The notes under the pieces are model-generated. The model did no database searches and was not told the origin of the DNA. It saw only the letters and a list, made by a program, of their open reading frames with translations. The position numbers and the translations under genes were made by a program. From JACMNW01 sp031406155 (GTDB lineage: Bacteria; Pseudomonadota; Alphaproteobacteria; Rhodobacterales; Rhodobacteraceae): DNA of 64,000 nt. The stretch lies in contig JANOGW010000012.1 in the NCBI GenBank assembly GCA_031406155.1, positions 143,716-207,715 on the forward strand. Direction: 5' to 3'. Shown here piece by piece: positions 33,043-41,680 of this stretch. Numbering within the stretch: the first letter of the stretch is position 1; every line of letters begins with the position of its first letter.

Positions 33043-33588
33043 GTGAGTTTCGGTCACGACGATGTAGATTGGGTGGCCCTGCTGATTGCCGTGCGGGATC
33101 GTCAGGACAAGGCGGCGTTTGCGGCGCTGTTTCGGCATTTCGCACCGCGCATCAAGGCGTTCTTGATGAAGTCCGGTGCCAATGCGGCACTTGCTGAAGA
33201 ATGCGCGCAAGACGTGATGGCAACGCTTTGGCAAAAGGCGCATTTGTTTGATCCGGGACGGGCGTCGGTGGCGACATGGGTGTTCACCATTGCCCGCAAC
33301 CGCCGCATTGATGCCTTGCGCAAATCGCGCAGGCCCGAACCCGAAGATCTGCCTTGGGGGCCGGAGGCTGGGCCGGACCAGGTCGAAGTGATGGAAATGC
33401 AGCAAGAAACAGATCGTCTTGGTGCTGCGCTTGCCCTTTTGCCTGCAAAACAGCGCGCCCTGATCGAACGCGCCTATTACGGCGATCTGACGCATAGCGA
33501 GATCGCGAATGAAACCGGTCTGCCGCTTGGCACGATCAAATCCCGCATCAGGCTGGCGCTCGAACGGTTGCGCCACCACATGACTTGA
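33043..33588 (+). CDS. rpoE: ECF sigma factor RpoE (ChrR-controlled)
   Basis: Group IV sigma factor that directs the singlet-oxygen/organic-hydroperoxide response. Region 2 (FAALFRHFAPRIKAFLMKSGANAALAEECAQDVMATLWQKAHLFD, then ASVATWVFTIARNRRIDALRK) and region 4 (ALIERAYYGDLTHSEIANETGLPLGTIKSRIRLALERLRHHM) are complete. I use GTG 33043 (GGGAAGA upstream), giving 181 residues beginning just before DDVDWVALLIAVRDRQ, where the family normally starts. The open frame reaches back to ATG 32917, but that codon lies inside the promoter. It is followed after 19 bp by its anti-sigma factor. Confidence 0.93.
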   Translation: MSFGHDDVDWVALLIAVRDRQDKAAFAALFRHFAPRIKAFLMKSGANAALAEECAQDVMATLWQKAHLFDPGRASVATWVFTIARNRRIDALRKSRRPEPEDLPWGPEAGPDQVEVMEMQQETDRLGAALALLPAKQRALIERAYYGDLTHSEIANETGLPLGTIKSRIRLALERLRHHMT

Positions 33589-33607
33589 CGTGAAGGCCGA
33601 AGACGAC

Positions 33608-34249
33608 ATGACAATAAAGCATCACCTTTCCGATAGCCTGCTGATCGCGTATTCTGCCGGTCAGTTGCCCGAGGCTTTCAACCTTGTGGTCGCAACCCAT
33701 GTATCGATGTGCGATGACTGTCGTGCCGCACTTGGTGCATTTGATGCAGTGGGGGGGGGCATGGTGGAAAGCGCGGGCGAGGTGGCGGTATCGCATGACA
33801 GTCTTGCAGCGACGTTGGCATTGATTGCCGCGCAAACACCTGTGGCTGACGCGCCTGCACGGCCCGCCGGTATATTCCCGGTGCCGCTTGCCAATTATGT
33901 CGGCGGTGATCTGGATGCCGTGAAGTGGCGCAGCCTCGGCATGGGTGTGCGGCAGGCCATCCTGCCCACGGCTAAAGGCGCATCGGTTCGGTTGCTGCAC
34001 ATTCCGGCGGGGCAGGCGATGCCCGATCATGGCCATCGTGGCATGGAATTAACGCTGGTTTTGCAAGGCGCGTTCAGTGACGGCGTCGGGCGCTACAACC
34101 GCGGCGATGTCGATGTGGAAACAGAGGCCACGCGACATACACCCGTGGCCGAGGCTGGTCCGCCCTGCATCTGTCTGTCGGCGACAGACGCGCCGCTGCG
34201 ATTTACCAACTTCGTGCCGCGCATGCTGCAGCCATTGTTCAGGATCTGA
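33608..34249 (+). CDS. chrR: zinc anti-sigma factor ChrR
   Basis: 213-residue cytosolic anti-sigma factor that sequesters RpoE until singlet oxygen or peroxides trigger release. The N-terminal ASD zinc site is intact: His6, His31, Cys35, Cys38 (HVSMCDDC). The C-terminal cupin-like domain keeps His141, His143 (PDHGHRGMELT), Glu147 and His177 (HTPVAE), plus Cys187/Cys189 (CIC). All these numbers coincide with Rhodobacter sphaeroides ChrR, as does the length. The ATG at 33608 is chosen over GTG 33590 for that reason. Confidence 0.96.
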   Translation: MTIKHHLSDSLLIAYSAGQLPEAFNLVVATHVSMCDDCRAALGAFDAVGGGMVESAGEVAVSHDSLAATLALIAAQTPVADAPARPAGIFPVPLANYVGGDLDAVKWRSLGMGVRQAILPTAKGASVRLLHIPAGQAMPDHGHRGMELTLVLQGAFSDGVGRYNRGDVDVETEATRHTPVAEAGPPCICLSATDAPLRFTNFVPRMLQPLFRI

Positions 34250-34287
34250 TCCGGGCGATGGGCGAACCCGCGCGGATGCGCGGAACC

Positions 34288-34321
34288 GCCCATCCTACGG
34301 GGTTACACCCGTAGGATGGGC
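34288..34321. terminator. 14-bp perfect hairpin between chrR and hutD, inside the hutD 3' end
   Basis: GCCCATCCTACGGG (34288-34301) and CCCGTAGGATGGGC (34308-34321) pair perfectly around a 6-nt loop. It lies 38 bp after chrR and contains the last codons and stop (34295-34297) of the convergent hutD gene. It may end both transcripts. The CGTAGGATGGGC core resembles dispersed repeats in many proteobacteria. Confidence 0.65.
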
Positions 34322-34861
34322 AATCTGTCCATCACGCCGGGTGAACAGGCCCACCAGGACGAATGGCCCGCCTGAGAGGTGGACAGTTTCATCCGTGATG
34401 ATCAGCTCGTGCTGGCCAACGGTGTGGCTACCCACGCTGCCTGCAGACACAGCAAAAACCGCGATGAATCCGCCCGGTGGCGGGGCCGCATCGCTGTCCG
34501 CCCTTACCCATACGTCAGGCAGGGGCAGCGCGCGCGCCGTCATCACGTTGAAATCTACCGAAGGTGCGGCGACACCCGTTGCCGCGATCGGCACATCACC
34601 CGGGAAAGCGACAGGGCGCAGGGGTGCCGCTGTGATCCGGGTTTGCCCCAACAGACCAAAGCCGGGGCCGCTAATCACGGTCAGGTTCCGCTCGACTCCC
34701 GGGAAGATCGAGAAGGGTCCATCCTCGACAACGCTTGCCATCGACAACCGCCACAGAAGCGTACCGTCTAGGCTGTTTTCGCGGATCAGCTCGGTCGTCG
34801 TGCCGCGTCCATTGACCCAGGGCATCACGGTATAGTCGGCGGGCGTCAGGTGCCGGATCAT
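34295..34861 (-). CDS. hutD: HutD family protein
   Basis: Cupin-fold protein of 188 residues of the HutD/Ves family: NGRGTTTELIRE, WRLSMASVVEDGPFSIFPGVERNLTVISGPGFGL and FPGDVPIAATGVAAPSVDFNVMTAR. HutD proteins are thought to bind histidine-pathway intermediates, but their role is unproven; no other hut gene is visible here. ATG 34861 follows rmuC by 7 bp; a TTG at 34891 would overlap rmuC. The C-terminus is encoded within the 34288-34321 hairpin. Confidence 0.88.
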   Translation of the reverse strand: MIRHLTPADYTVMPWVNGRGTTTELIRENSLDGTLLWRLSMASVVEDGPFSIFPGVERNLTVISGPGFGLLGQTRITAAPLRPVAFPGDVPIAATGVAAPSVDFNVMTARALPLPDVWVRADSDAAPPPGGFIAVFAVSAGSVGSHTVGQHELIITDETVHLSGGPFVLVGLFTRRDGQIAHPTGVTP

Positions 34862-34868
34862 TGCAAGG

Positions 34869-36029
34869 TCATTCGGCGGCTTGCCCACCAATAACCGGCA
34901 CTACTGGCGTTGCCTCCAGTTCCTCGAAATCGAAATTATCCAGCCGCGCCGCGCGTTTGCCGGCCCGTTCGGCGGCGGTGGAAATACCGTCCAGATCGGC
35001 GCGCGCCTGATTGAAATGGCTGTTCAGCTTGTCCACCCGTTCGACCACCAGTTCGACATCGCGGTGCAGCATGCGCAGGGTGGACCGGATCACCCCGGCC
35101 TGTTCGCGCATCCTTGCATCCTTCAGCACCGCCCGCATGGTGTGCAGTGTGGCCATGCAGGTCGTCGGCGACACGATCCAGACCTTTACACCAAAGCCTT
35201 CGCGCACCAGTTCGGGAAAGTTCGCGTGCAACTCGGCATAGACGGCTTCCGAGGGCAGAAACATCAACGCGCCGTCAGCGGTTTCACCTTCGACGATGTA
35301 CTTTTCCGCAATCGCCTTGATGTGGGTCTTCACTGATACCCGAAACATCCGCTGCGCCTCGGCCAACGCAAGCGGCGTCTCGGCACGGCGCAAAGCCTCA
35401 TACGCCTCCAGCGGGAACTTGCTATCGATCACGATCGGCCCCGGTGGGTTGGGCAGGTGGATCAGGCAATCGGCGCGCTTGCCGTTACCAAGCGTGGCCT
35501 GCATGGTGTAGCTATCTTTCGGCAGCGCCTTCAGCACGATATCATTCAGTTGTATCTCGCCAAACGCGCCACGGGTTTGCTTGTTTGACAAAATATCCTG
35601 CAACGACAGAACGTTACCGGACAGCTTTTCTATGTTGGCCTGCGCGCGGTCGATAGTTTCCAGCCGTTGCTGTAATTCACCCAACGACCGCGCGGTCCGG
35701 GTCGAGGTGCCGGTCAGGCTTTCGGTCATGCCGCGCTGCACTTCGGAAAGCCGCTGTTCCATCACCTTGAGCATCGCCGATTGGCTGACCGCCTGCGCCT
35801 CTGACACATGGCTGAGGCCGCCGGTCAGCCGTTCCTGCCCTTCACCAAGCAACTGCACGCGGTCGCCAAGCCAGCTTAGTTCATTCATCAGGGGTGCCGC
35901 CATCGTGGCAGACCTGCCCGCCGCGCGCAGGATCAGAACCAGCAACAACACCAGCACCAAGACAGACCCGCCAATCAGCAGCACTTCAGGCGCGTTCCAA
36001 GCGTAAGTTTGGCCGAAAAGTGTGATCAT
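34869..36029 (-). CDS. rmuC: DNA recombination protein RmuC
   Basis: Predicted nuclease-like protein limiting DNA rearrangements, 386 residues. One N-terminal membrane helix (about 16-37), a coiled-coil region (about 45-160), then the RmuC core: TRGAFGEIQLNDIVLKALPKDSY, IVIDSKFPLEAYEALR, GALMFLPSEAVYAELH, VWIVSPTTCMATLHTMRAVLKD. Overlaps the mutL stop by 4 bp. Confidence 0.94.
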   Translation of the reverse strand: MITLFGQTYAWNAPEVLLIGGSVLVLVLLLVLILRAAGRSATMAAPLMNELSWLGDRVQLLGEGQERLTGGLSHVSEAQAVSQSAMLKVMEQRLSEVQRGMTESLTGTSTRTARSLGELQQRLETIDRAQANIEKLSGNVLSLQDILSNKQTRGAFGEIQLNDIVLKALPKDSYTMQATLGNGKRADCLIHLPNPPGPIVIDSKFPLEAYEALRRAETPLALAEAQRMFRVSVKTHIKAIAEKYIVEGETADGALMFLPSEAVYAELHANFPELVREGFGVKVWIVSPTTCMATLHTMRAVLKDARMREQAGVIRSTLRMLHRDVELVVERVDKLNSHFNQARADLDGISTAAERAGKRAARLDNFDFEELEATPVVPVIGGQAAE

Positions 36030-37837
36030 CTGCGTCCGAACAGCCGTTCGATATCGGCCAGTTTAAGTTCTACATAGGTCGGTCGCCCGTGGTTGCATTG
36101 CCCCGATAGCGGCGTCGCCTCCATCTCGCGCAGCAGGGCGTTCATTTCCTCGGCGCGCATCTGGCGGCCGGAGCGTACCGATCCATGGCAGGCCATGCGC
36201 GACAGAACCGCATCCATCTGACTTTGCAGGCGGCTGCTATCCCCCAGATCGGTCAGATCATCGAGGATGTCGCGGATCAGGGCGGTGGCATCGACGCGCC
36301 CCAGGATCGCAGGGGTTTCACGTACCGCGATGGCGCTGCCGCCGAACGCCTCGATAACTAGGCCAAGGGCGGCAAAATCATCTGCCATGTCCAAAATACG
36401 GGCGGCATCCAGCGGGGAAAGATCGATGATTTCGGGGATCAGCAGGGCTTGCGACGCAATCCCCGCACCATCGCGTTGCGCCTTCAGGCGTTCATACACC
36501 AGCCGTTCATGGGCCGCGTGTTGATCGACGATCACCATGCCGTTGGCGGTTTGCGCGATGATGTAGTTCTGATGCACCTGCGCGCGGGCAGCCCCCAAAG
36601 GCAGTGCCTCGGCGTCCGTGGCCAGTGTCGGCGCTTCGTAGCGGGCCGACGGGGCTTCGGCAAAGCCCGGCGCTTGGAATTGATAGGCGCGGGCAAGGGC
36701 AGGCTGCGAGGGGCGGTCCATCTGGTAAATGCGCGCCTCGGACCGGAAGGCTTGCACAGTTTCGCCTGCCACGGTGGTGGATGCGCGGTGGCCAGCCCCC
36801 GCCAAAGCCTGCCGCAGGGCCGATATGATCAGGCCGCGCGCCGCTGCGGGTTCGCGAAACCGCACTTCGGATTTGGCTGGATGCACGTTCACATCCACCC
36901 GTTCGGGATCGCAGATAAGGTTCAGCACGGCGGCTGGGTGACGATCACGCGACAGTACATCCATATAGGCGGCACGCAGCGCGCCAAACAGCATGCGGTC
37001 CAGCACGGGGCGGCCGTTCACGAACAGGAACTGCGCGGCAGACGACCCACGCGAATAGGTGGGCAGGGCAGCGTAGCCGACAAGGTGCAGCCCATCGGTG
37101 CCTGCATCAATGCGCAGGGCGTTCTCGGCAAATTCCGCGCCCAGAACCTGAGACAGCCGCCCATGCAGCGCATCGAACATATCGCCAGACATCGGATCGG
37201 CGCGAAACACCACCCGCCCTTCGCCACCGCCGGACACATCGCGCAGGGTGAACCCGACATGTGGCTCGGCCATCGCCAGCCGCTTGATCACGTCCCCTAT
37301 CGCCTGCGCTTCGGCCCTGTCGGTGCGCATGAATTTCAGCCGCGCCGGCGTGGCATAGAACAGATCGCGCAGATCGACCACAGTACCACGGGTCAGCGCG
37401 GCGGGGCGCACCTGCCCCATACGGCCGCCTTCCACCGTCAGGCTGACGCCATCGGCACCTTTCGCACGCGAGGTGATGGTCAACCGTCCCACGGCACCCA
37501 ATGACGGCAGCGCCTCACCCCGGAACCCGAACGAGCGGATGTTCAACAAATCGGAGCCGTCGATTTTCGAGGTCGCATGTCGGGCCAGCGCAAGCGGCAG
37601 ATCGCCCCCCGTCATGCCGCAACCATCATCCACCACGCGGATCAGGGTCTTGCCACCATCCGCGTAATCGACCGAAATGCGCGTGGCGCCCGCATCAAGG
37701 GCGTTTTCCACCAGTTCCTTGACGGCAGATGCAGGTCGTTCCACCACCTCGCCCGCCGCTATCCGGTTCACGGCGGCTTCGTCAAGCTGCCGGATCACCG
37801 GGCGTGGTGCATGTATATGGGTGGCCTCTGCGTTCAT
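36026..37837 (-). CDS. mutL: DNA mismatch repair protein MutL
   Basis: Mismatch repair matchmaker, 603 residues. N-terminal GHKL ATPase: VNRIAAGEVVERPASAVKELVENALDAGA, DDGCGM, RHATSKI, GFRGEAL. The C-terminal domain carries the endonuclease motif DQHAAHERLVYE, together with ACHGSVRSG and CNHGRPTY, so this MutL is likely a nicking type, as in bacteria without MutH. It is part of the leftward series 34.3-45.0 kb. Confidence 0.96.
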   Translation of the reverse strand: MNAEATHIHAPRPVIRQLDEAAVNRIAAGEVVERPASAVKELVENALDAGATRISVDYADGGKTLIRVVDDGCGMTGGDLPLALARHATSKIDGSDLLNIRSFGFRGEALPSLGAVGRLTITSRAKGADGVSLTVEGGRMGQVRPAALTRGTVVDLRDLFYATPARLKFMRTDRAEAQAIGDVIKRLAMAEPHVGFTLRDVSGGGEGRVVFRADPMSGDMFDALHGRLSQVLGAEFAENALRIDAGTDGLHLVGYAALPTYSRGSSAAQFLFVNGRPVLDRMLFGALRAAYMDVLSRDRHPAAVLNLICDPERVDVNVHPAKSEVRFREPAAARGLIISALRQALAGAGHRASTTVAGETVQAFRSEARIYQMDRPSQPALARAYQFQAPGFAEAPSARYEAPTLATDAEALPLGAARAQVHQNYIIAQTANGMVIVDQHAAHERLVYERLKAQRDGAGIASQALLIPEIIDLSPLDAARILDMADDFAALGLVIEAFGGSAIAVRETPAILGRVDATALIRDILDDLTDLGDSSRLQSQMDAVLSRMACHGSVRSGRQMRAEEMNALLREMEATPLSGQCNHGRPTYVELKLADIERLFGRR

Positions 37838-37888
37838 CCCACCATGGCTAGCATGGCCGCGCCGATTCTGCCAGCGGTGGCGACGGCG

Positions 37889-39193
37889 TCAGTCCGTCGG
37901 AGCGACGCCCGCAGGCTGGCCCACAACGACAAAATGCAAATCGTCCGGCTGCAGCAATCGGGCGGCCACACGCTTGACGTCATCTTCGGTCACAGCCTCG
38001 ATCTGCGCGTTTCGGGTGATGGCGTAGTCGATCGGCAGGTCCTGCATCTGCAGGCCGACCAGCAGTTGTGCGATCTGACCATTGCCATCAAACCGCAGCG
38101 GGTAAGACCCGGTCAGATAGGTTTTGGTGGCGGCGAGTTCTTCTTTCGTCACGCCTTGTGCGGCCATTTTCGCCCATTCATCGCGCACCACCTGAATGGC
38201 CTCGGCCACCTTTTCATTGGCCGATGCGAACTGCCCAATCATCATTTCGGCCCGGTCCATTGGTGCCAGATACGTGCTGATACCATAGGTCAAGCCGCGC
38301 TTTTCGCGCACCTCGGTCATCAGCCGCGCGGTGAAACGCCCGCCGCCCAAAATCTCGTTCAGGATGAAGGCGGCAAAGAAATCAGGGTCTTCGCGCTTGA
38401 TGCCCAGCTGGCCGAACAGCACGGTGGATTGCGGCGTCGGGAAATCCTTTATCGTGACACCCCCGGTCAGGGCCCACTCCGCGCGCGGCGGTAAGGGTGT
38501 GCCTGCGGCGGGCAGTTCGCCCAGCAATTCGTCCAGCAGCGTGCCCAGATCGGCGGGCGAAATATCACCCGCGGCGGCAACATAGATCCGGTCGCGCGCC
38601 AAAGCCCCCTTGTGGGCGGCAACGATGTCGTCCCGAGTCAGTGCGGTAACACTTTCAACCGTGCCATCGCCCGAACTTCCGTAGGGATGGTCGGAAAATG
38701 CCAGCAGATTGAACGCATCGCCAGCAAGCGTATCGGGGTTTTTTTCGTCTGCACGTAAGCCGGTCAGCACCTGCCCGCGCACCCGTTCCACCGCAACGGC
38801 GTCAAACCGGGGGGCTATGATGGCCTGCCGCAGCAAAGCCATCGACGCATCCCGGTTTGCCGTCAGGAACTTGGCGGACACACCGACCGAATCCGCACTG
38901 GACCTGAAGCGCAATTCCGTCGCCAGACTGTCGCGTGCCGCAGCAAAACTTTGGGCGTCCAGATCGCCCGCGCCTTCCTCGATCAGCGCCGTCATCAGAT
39001 TGATCGCACCGCGTTTGCCCGGTGCATCCAGCGAGGTGCCGCCGCGAAACTGAATCTCCAGCGCGGTAAAGGGAATGCCGCTGTCCTGCACCAGCCAGGC
39101 CGTTATGCCGCCCGGCGACGTGACGGGAACGATCTTAATGTCCGCCTGCACTGGCATCGCCAGCAGGATCAGGGCCAAGGCAAGCCGGATCAT
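37889..39193 (-). CDS. M16 family peptidase subunit lacking HxxEH
   Basis: Periplasmic M16-like protein of 434 residues with a signal peptide (MIRLALALILLAMPVQA). The zinc-binding HxxEH is replaced by a non-canonical segment (GAINLMTALIEEGAGDLD), while the second-domain RPL-type residues (RGLTYGISTYL) remain. Such inactive subunits pair with an active M16 partner, encoded here by the upstream overlapping gene (ATGA). Target peptides unknown. Confidence 0.9.
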   Translation of the reverse strand: MIRLALALILLAMPVQADIKIVPVTSPGGITAWLVQDSGIPFTALEIQFRGGTSLDAPGKRGAINLMTALIEEGAGDLDAQSFAAARDSLATELRFRSSADSVGVSAKFLTANRDASMALLRQAIIAPRFDAVAVERVRGQVLTGLRADEKNPDTLAGDAFNLLAFSDHPYGSSGDGTVESVTALTRDDIVAAHKGALARDRIYVAAAGDISPADLGTLLDELLGELPAAGTPLPPRAEWALTGGVTIKDFPTPQSTVLFGQLGIKREDPDFFAAFILNEILGGGRFTARLMTEVREKRGLTYGISTYLAPMDRAEMMIGQFASANEKVAEAIQVVRDEWAKMAAQGVTKEELAATKTYLTGSYPLRFDGNGQIAQLLVGLQMQDLPIDYAITRNAQIEAVTEDDVKRVAARLLQPDDLHFVVVGQPAGVAPTD

Positions 39194-40524
39194 TGCGCAT
39201 CCTCTTCGGTTTTCATCAACCAGCCGGTCACGGCATTACGTTTGTCGAACACTTCGACCGCCGCTGCCATCACGTCTTCCACGGTAACAGCCTGCAAGAC
39301 ATCGGGCCAGGCCTGCACGTCTTCGATCGACAGACCGATCGCCAATGCCTCGCCGTAGGTATTGGCCAGACCGCTGACGTTGTCGCGGGCATAGATGTTT
39401 TCAGCGGCGATCTGCGTCTTGATGCGGGCAAAAGCATCAGGCTCGACCCCGTCTTTGAGAAACTTCGCGATGACGTCGTCCATCGCGGTTTCGGCAGCTT
39501 GCAGGCTGATCCCCGGCAATGGCACGAGGGCCAGACCAAAGGTTGCGCTGTCAAGCGAGGTGCCGTCGTAATAGGCGGTCGAGTACACGGCGGTCTGGGT
39601 GTCGAACTGCAACGCACGCGCCAGAACCGACGTCGTGCCACTGCCGCCCAGCACCTGCGCCAGTATCACCAGTGCCGCCGCCTTTTTCTGATCGCCGGTG
39701 TTGCGTTCGGGGGCAAGATAGGTACGCGAGACATAGGGCTGTGACACCCGGTCATCGGTCAGCGCGATGCGCCGTTCCGCAAGTTGGGATGGTTCAGTCG
39801 GGCGCTGGCGCGGGGTCAGGCCGGCGGTCGGCTTCAACGCGCCATAATGCGTCTCGGCCAGTTTGCGTACATCGTCGGGCAGCACGTCACCGGCCACTAC
39901 CAGTATCGCATTGTTCGGCGCATAAAAGCGTTCGTACCATTCCAGCGCATCGGTGCGCGAAAGCGTCTCCATCTCGTGCCGCCAACCGATGATCGGCACG
40001 CCGTAGCGCAGGTTCTGGTACAGTGCGGCATTGACCTGTTCGTTCATCAGCGCGCCCGGGTCGGAATCGGTGCGCTGGCTGCGTTCTTCCAGGATCACTT
40101 CGCGTTCGGTCAGCACATCGGCCTCTGACAGGACCAGATCGCGCATGCGGTCGGCCTCCAGCTTCATCATCAGATCAAGGCGATCTGCGGCGATGCGTTG
40201 AAAATACGCGGTATAATCCCAGCTGGTGAAGGCATTGTCTGTGCCGCCCTGTGCCTCGACAATCGCGGAAAATTCGCCGGGTCCAATATCATCGGTGCCC
40301 TTGAACATCAGGTGTTCCAGAAAATGCGCGATGCCGGACTTGCCGGGCATTTCGTCCGCCGACCCCGCACGATACCACATCATGTGGGTCACGACCGGGG
40401 CGCGATGGTCCTCGATCACCACCACATCAAGGCCATTTTCAAGCTGAAAGGCAGTGACGGTATCCGCCTGCGCGGAGGTGGTCAAAATGACAAAGGCAAA
40501 AATGCTGCCAAGGCGGCGTCGCAT
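39190..40524 (-). CDS. M16 family zinc metallopeptidase (active subunit)
   Basis: Exported M16 protease of 444 residues. A signal peptide (LGSIFAFVILTTSAQA) precedes GIAHFLEHLMFKGT, the inverted zinc motif HxxEH (His67, Glu70, His71), with a downstream Glu in the expected region (LSEADVLTEREVILEERSQR). I prefer the ATG at 40524 because GGGAG stands 6 bp upstream; the ATG at 40530 overlaps that site. It forms a pair with the inactive M16 protein. Confidence 0.92.
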   Translation of the reverse strand: MRRRLGSIFAFVILTTSAQADTVTAFQLENGLDVVVIEDHRAPVVTHMMWYRAGSADEMPGKSGIAHFLEHLMFKGTDDIGPGEFSAIVEAQGGTDNAFTSWDYTAYFQRIAADRLDLMMKLEADRMRDLVLSEADVLTEREVILEERSQRTDSDPGALMNEQVNAALYQNLRYGVPIIGWRHEMETLSRTDALEWYERFYAPNNAILVVAGDVLPDDVRKLAETHYGALKPTAGLTPRQRPTEPSQLAERRIALTDDRVSQPYVSRTYLAPERNTGDQKKAAALVILAQVLGGSGTTSVLARALQFDTQTAVYSTAYYDGTSLDSATFGLALVPLPGISLQAAETAMDDVIAKFLKDGVEPDAFARIKTQIAAENIYARDNVSGLANTYGEALAIGLSIEDVQAWPDVLQAVTVEDVMAAAVEVFDKRNAVTGWLMKTEEDAQ

Positions 40525-40599
40525 GAACATCTCCCGGTATATCTATGTAGGCAGCTATTTCCGGCGGGGCCGCATTCAAGGCCTGCCACGCAGTTGTGA

Positions 40600-41130
40600 C
40601 TATTCGCCTCGGTTCGGTGGCGGCGCAGAGGGCGTGCGCAGACCCGCCCTGCGCCAACGCAGCAATTCCGCGTGTTGATCCAGCGACTGCTTCTTGTAGG
40701 CCCTGAAATAGACATTCAGATTGAAAATTCGCTCCAGCACCCGGCCGTTGTTCTTGCGCCGATATTCCAGATCCTCGGCCGCCAGCGTTTCACGAATGCC
40801 GGCAGTGACGCCGTAGCGTGATCCGTGATTGACCAAGGCACTGTCAGCCGCCGGGATGCCGCCTGCCGCGCGTGGGTTGCCGCCGAGGGCCACAATGGCA
40901 TCCGCAATCGGGGTCGGATCGGTCAGGTTGCTGCCGCCCAGCGTGGGTTCCGGCAAGGCGGTCAGGTCTTCCGGCAATTCCAGTGCTTTTGGTGGCAGGA
41001 TGCTGAATTCATCGGGCCCGTTGGTAGAGGACCGCAGGTTCATCAGGCTCGGCACTTTGTCGCTGCCGCAAGCCGCAAGCGCCAGCATTGCCGCCATTGC
41101 GACCGCCAATGCGCTTCGATTTGCCTGCAT
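40600..41130 (-). CDS. DUF3035 lipoprotein
   Basis: 176-residue predicted lipoprotein: LALAACGSDKVPSLMNLRSSTNGPDEFSILPPKALELPEDL carries a lipobox (LAAC) and the DUF3035 core motif (NGPDEFSILPPKALELP). Function unknown; family members are beta-rich envelope proteins that accompany lspA in alphaproteobacteria. ATG 41130 has GGGAG at good spacing, whereas GTG 41145 overlaps that site. Confidence 0.92.
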   Translation of the reverse strand: MQANRSALAVAMAAMLALAACGSDKVPSLMNLRSSTNGPDEFSILPPKALELPEDLTALPEPTLGGSNLTDPTPIADAIVALGGNPRAAGGIPAADSALVNHGSRYGVTAGIRETLAAEDLEYRRKNNGRVLERIFNLNVYFRAYKKQSLDQHAELLRWRRAGLRTPSAPPPNRGE

Positions 41131-41184
41131 CCCGAAAACTCCCACACCTGTTCGTATTGTCTTTAACGCAAGAACTTCGCCCCG

Positions 41185-41679
41185 TCACGGAGTCTTTGAA
41201 CGCTTTGTGCCCTGATCCGGACTGCGCCCTGAAAAGATCACCAAACCGATTGCACCCGCGAAGATAGCGATATCGGCGATGTTGAAAGCATAGGGATTTT
41301 CGATGCCGCAGCAGGACATGTTCAGAAAATCGGCCACGGCACCATACGCCACGCGGTCCACCACATTGCCAAACGCGCCGCCGATCAACAGACCCGCTGC
41401 GATCTGCACGAGCTTGGAGGAGGCCTCGCGCTGCGCCCAAAGCCAGACCCAGGCCGATATCGCCAGTGCCACGGCGATCAGCACCCAGCGCATGACATCG
41501 GCATCGTGGGAAAACAATCCAAAGTTGACGCCAGTGTTCCATGCCATGCGAAAGGTCAGATAGGGCGGGATCACGTCGATCACGCCGACATCAATCAGCC
41601 GCAGGCCGAAGACCACGCCCAGCTTGGTGGCCTGATCCAATGCAAAGGTGGCGAGAAGGGTCCAGATCGCGATCCGCAT
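41185..41679 (-). CDS. lspA: lipoprotein signal peptidase (signal peptidase II)
   Basis: Inner-membrane aspartyl protease removing signal peptides from diacylglyceryl-modified prolipoproteins. 164 residues, four membrane helices. Catalytic Asp108 (FGNVVDRVAYGAV) and Asp136 (FNIADIAIF) are present, with WNTGVNFGLF as the third family motif. It starts one base after the purH stop and precedes a lipoprotein gene. Confidence 0.96.
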   Translation of the reverse strand: MRIAIWTLLATFALDQATKLGVVFGLRLIDVGVIDVIPPYLTFRMAWNTGVNFGLFSHDADVMRWVLIAVALAISAWVWLWAQREASSKLVQIAAGLLIGGAFGNVVDRVAYGAVADFLNMSCCGIENPYAFNIADIAIFAGAIGLVIFSGRSPDQGTKRSKTP

Positions 41680-41680
41680 G

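Noticed and set aside
36449..37504. 351-codon frame antisense to mutL
   Set aside because: Composition is His/Arg/Gly-rich without domains; mutL on the other strand is unambiguous.
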